From an uncultured Bacteroidales bacterium (GTDB lineage: Bacteria > Bacteroidota > Bacteroidia > Bacteroidales > P3): 64,000 nt of DNA. Every line of letters begins with the position of its first letter. Within the stretch, counting starts at the first letter, position 1. Of this stretch, positions 61,426-64,000 are shown one piece after another. The stretch spans positions 1-64,000 of the forward strand of contig OMXC01000007.1 of assembly GCA_900314925.1 (NCBI GenBank), in the 5' to 3' direction. The position numbers and the translations under genes are program-made. The notes under the pieces were generated by a model. That model saw nothing but the letters and a program-made list of their open reading frames with translations. It ran no database searches and was not told where the DNA came from.

Positions 61426-62142
61426 ATGGATTTGATTACGTTCCTTACCAATAAAATGCCGAGAACCAAAAAGTTTGTTGAGAGGACATTCCCTTTTATT
61501 GGAAAGACCATGAATGCCCGAAGGGAACGGATGAGGGTGGAGGCATATAAAGCCTATGGCATGGAGACGGCACGGCAATTCAATGCCTGCATGACTGAGT
61601 GCGGATACAGATACATGCTGATTGGCGGTACCATGTTAGGAGCCATACGCGAACACGGGTTCATAAAGCATGACATGGACCTTGATGTCAGCATGTGGAT
61701 TGATGAATACAGCCCGAAAATGATAGACGACCTCAAGCGTTATGGATTTGAGTGGCTGTATTCCTATCAGATAGCAGAAGGAAAATACGGCAGGGAGGAC
61801 ACCTTTGACTATAACGGTTGCCGGATTGATATTTTCTATATCTACCCGGCTATTGACAAGTTGCCATATATCACCGACTACTGGAATGAGCCGGGTATGG
61901 CTCCCGGGACATACATGCCGAGGCGTCAGGAGATGCCTTTTGTGCGAGAGACGCGGATGGAGAAGTTTGAAGATATGATGCTTCCGGTGCCTGCCAATGC
62001 AGAAGAGCAGTGCATATTCCGCTATGGAGAGGATTATATGACACCAAACCCTCGGTGGGATAACCACAAAAAGGTTGGGTGTATACTGGACTGGGAAGAG
62101 ATGGTGGGTCAGACGCGCCATCTTATCTATCCCAGATTGTGA
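61426..62142 (+). CDS. LicD family phosphotransferase-like protein
   Basis: The product is 238 aa. LicD/nucleotidyltransferase-fold signatures: YRYMLIGGTMLGAIREHGFIKHDMDLDVSM (GGTxLGxxRxxGfixxDxDxD), then DYNGCRIDIFYIYP. LicD proteins move phosphocholine or other phospho-groups from CDP carriers to surface polysaccharides. The IspD/TarI-like enzyme just upstream could supply the CDP donor. Ends 12 nt from the stop of the convergent DUF362 gene, without a visible terminator. Confidence 0.87.
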   Translation: MDLITFLTNKMPRTKKFVERTFPFIGKTMNARRERMRVEAYKAYGMETARQFNACMTECGYRYMLIGGTMLGAIREHGFIKHDMDLDVSMWIDEYSPKMIDDLKRYGFEWLYSYQIAEGKYGREDTFDYNGCRIDIFYIYPAIDKLPYITDYWNEPGMAPGTYMPRRQEMPFVRETRMEKFEDMMLPVPANAEEQCIFRYGEDYMTPNPRWDNHKKVGCILDWEEMVGQTRHLIYPRL

Positions 62143-62154
62143 GTATAGTCTGTT

Positions 62155-63384
62155 TTAGACCGTGTATTTGATTCCTCGCCAGGCAAAGGGGACTTCAAAG
62201 TCGGCATAGCGTGTGGGGGCAGAGAAGAAATCTTCGCGATGTTCGCCGAAGAGATAGACTGGCAGTTGGCTGAGGTCGATATTCCAGGTGCGGATAAAAT
62301 ATTCCAGGTATTTGATTTTGAGTGGGTCAAGTCCCATGTATCGCACTGCGGCGATGTCGGTAAGAAGCAGGTCGTTGCCGCCCAGAAGCACGTTGGCATG
62401 CTTCGAGGTGGGGCAGAAGGGGCCTTGTCCTTCGCCGGCCATAATGCCGTCGATGATGGTGAAGTAGTTCCGCTCTTTTGTCAGCAGGCTTTTGTACAGG
62501 TCCACCACCATGCGCCAGATGGTGTCGTTGCCGGGGTGGGCTCCGCGATGTGTCACTTTGGCATGCTGTGCGCGCTCCCAGCTTTCGCGGTCGGGATATT
62601 CGTCGCCCCCGGTTTCCGGGCTGCCAATGCGCCAGTGCACCAGTTGGTTCTTCCGTGTCATGGCGCCGACCTGCCCTTTGAGGTTGAGTGTGGCGCCAAC
62701 CTTCTGGTGTGTTTTCAGTTTGGGAATGGAGATATATGTGTCGGCGGTGTAGAGGGAGCCGCTGATGGTGTAGAGCTGGGTGTCGCCGGTATGCGCCGCC
62801 ACAGTCTCTTCGCGTTCGTCGAAGACACCGCGGAAAAGAGAGGAGTCGACATCGTGCAGCAGGCTCTTTCGCCCAAGGTTCACTTCGAATTCGCCATTGG
62901 GGTCACCGGGCTGGTGAGCCATCTTGTCCTTTTTGCCATAGTCTTTGAGGTCTTTGCACACCAAGGGACGAAGGTCATAGATATGGCAGGGGACGTCATA
63001 TTTGCTTTCCAGACGGCGTATGCCGGTGAACTCCATTAGTTCCTCGAAGTCGGCGTCGATGCTTGGGTTGTCGGCGATGATTATCTCGCCTTGCCCATGG
63101 AGAGCTTGAGCCACGCGGTCGGCGACGGCCTCGATGACATTGGGGTGTGTGATGACGCAGTAGAGGTCGTCGGTATGGTCACAACTTTTGCGCCAGCGCG
63201 AGGCTACCCAGTTCGGTTTGATGAACACTCGCTGGCCGGGCTTGATGAACTCTTCGAACGGATTGTCAGGGTTCATGCCGAGAGAGCGGAAGATTTCGTT
63301 TAGTGCCCTGTTGATTTTGTTAGGACGATAGCTGTCGGCCTGGGCGATGGCTACAGGTTTGTTATTGTTTGACATAGTCTCCAT
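62155..63384 (-). CDS. DUF362 domain protein
   Basis: The product is 409 aa (or 406 from the second Met). DUF362 features: VFIKPNWVAS, IIIADNPSIDADF, TYISIPKLKTHQKVGATLNLKGQVGAM and IIDGIMAGEGQGP. No ferredoxin-like CxxC cluster, so it is the stand-alone form. DUF362 proteins are of uncertain role and appear in glycan and secondary metabolite clusters. Its start overlaps the end of the asparagine-synthase-like gene by 23 nt, hence one transcription unit. Confidence 0.85.
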   Translation of the reverse strand: METMSNNNKPVAIAQADSYRPNKINRALNEIFRSLGMNPDNPFEEFIKPGQRVFIKPNWVASRWRKSCDHTDDLYCVITHPNVIEAVADRVAQALHGQGEIIIADNPSIDADFEELMEFTGIRRLESKYDVPCHIYDLRPLVCKDLKDYGKKDKMAHQPGDPNGEFEVNLGRKSLLHDVDSSLFRGVFDEREETVAAHTGDTQLYTISGSLYTADTYISIPKLKTHQKVGATLNLKGQVGAMTRKNQLVHWRIGSPETGGDEYPDRESWERAQHAKVTHRGAHPGNDTIWRMVVDLYKSLLTKERNYFTIIDGIMAGEGQGPFCPTSKHANVLLGGNDLLLTDIAAVRYMGLDPLKIKYLEYFIRTWNIDLSQLPVYLFGEHREDFFSAPTRYADFEVPFAWRGIKYTV

Positions 63385-64000
63385 TGTCGATTAAATTGAG
63401 GAATTGTTCAAGGACATATACATACCATTTCTGGTCACCGGTCATTTCGTCGGTGCAGTGCGGCCAGAATTCCGGCCGCTGGGGTCCCTGCCAGTTTCGC
63501 ATCCATTCGTTGAGGGGGCGTGGCATGGGGGTTTTGACAGGCACCTCCCATCCGGGATATAGGCGGTTGAATATTTCGCGGACGAGGTATTTGTTTTCAC
63601 CCTGCCGTATTCGGGCATAGTCCAGCTCGGTGTCGAGGAAGGTGGTCGAGTAGGGCATTGACAGGTTGACACCGGCTGTGGCACAGGCATCCTCGTAACT
63701 GTTGATGGCCTCTTCGTACATGGTGTCGTTCAAGAAGCGGTGCACGTCGACAAATCCGTCTTTCTCCCATCGGGTGTAGGGGTAGGTGATGAGTTGGGGA
63801 TGTCGGAGCACTTTGTAGGGGAGTACATAACTATATCGTTCGATGATGTCGCCGACGGTACGGTCTTTGGACAGGAGTCCGCTCATGCCTCCGTACACGA
63901 TGTCGGCACTTTCTCCGTACACCATGGCATTGCATCCATCGGCTTTGGCTTGCATGCAGGCTTTGTAAATCTGCACCTCGATGCTGTGGCAGGGACTGCC
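63362..64000 (-). CDS. Asparagine-synthase-like ATP-pyrophosphatase domain protein, C-terminal part
   Basis: The gene enters from beyond the right edge; 212 residues are visible. YGESADIVYGGMSGLLSKDRTV stands where asparagine synthetases have GxGADExFxGY. LSMPYSTTFLDTELDYARIRQ and the closing Lys/Arg-rich helix match the C-terminal half of the family, which activates a carboxylate with ATP. The glutaminase half, if any, is outside the window. The cognate acid is unknown; the neighbours suggest sugar or glycan amidation (inference). Confidence 0.68.
   Translation of the reverse strand, partial: GSPCHSIEVQIYKACMQAKADGCNAMVYGESADIVYGGMSGLLSKDRTVGDIIERYSYVLPYKVLRHPQLITYPYTRWEKDGFVDVHRFLNDTMYEEAINSYEDACATAGVNLSMPYSTTFLDTELDYARIRQGENKYLVREIFNRLYPGWEVPVKTPMPRPLNEWMRNWQGPQRPEFWPHCTDEMTGDQKWYVYVLEQFLNLIDNGDYVKQ

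Overview
The window reads as a chromosomal segment of a GC-rich member of the Bacteroidota, most likely Bacteroidales. The support is the promoter grammar (TTTG, 19 nt, TAnnTTTG, with no Shine-Dalgarno sequences), lipoprotein signal peptides, two secreted proteins with type IX secretion sorting domains, a lipoprotein TamA relative (TamL type), type B ribosomal protein L31, and a eukaryote/archaeal-like ProS. I cannot name the genus.

Layout. 1-745 is the 3' end of dnaK with its terminator. 746-4870 is an AT-richer patch: a DUF6236-like gene, a tandem repeat, a small leftward operon whose first gene carries an early stop, and a Fic protein lacking the catalytic histidine. 4893-11900 is core GC-rich DNA: a GNAT/SstT/C26-hydrolase operon, a T9SS-exported SGNH/PKD protein, PepC, a lipoprotein glutathione peroxidase and L31. 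12315-20867 is one long rightward gene series (outer-membrane protein, esterase, U32, K+/H+ antiporter, ThrE, membrane protein, radA). 21150-31442 holds an MNT/HEPN toxin-antitoxin pair, a large T9SS adhesin-like protein, nadD, an AsmA-like protein, parE with a histone-tail-like partner, and a porin. 31534-39111 runs leftward: serS, tRNA-Ser, tRNA-Asn, nnrD, an EamA transporter, tamL and waaA. proS follows.

41708-54744 is a lower-GC defence island. It holds a Fic pseudogene, a 226-bp-period direct repeat, then a tightly overlapping operon of five genes (RX4H-containing unknown, hsdM, hsdS, hsdR, abiH), and an AlbA_2-type regulator with a coding minisatellite. 54965-64000 returns to core-like DNA: deoD, an antitoxin/PIN pair, aqpZ, mtaB, a candidate small RNA, a MORN-type protein, and a surface-glycan cluster (IspD/TarI-like, LicD, DUF362, an asparagine-synthase-like fragment).

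The most unusual signal crosses gene boundaries. The window carries many strictly phased short-repeat arrays with unit lengths of 7, 8 or 11 bp. Several 11-bp arrays are folded into long inverted repeats (up to 49-bp arms). Three arrays of the 7/8-bp classes sit in frame inside conserved genes (radA, deoD and the C26 hydrolase). The second notable item is the compound hsdMSR operon bracketed by a candidate HEPN-type protein and AbiH.
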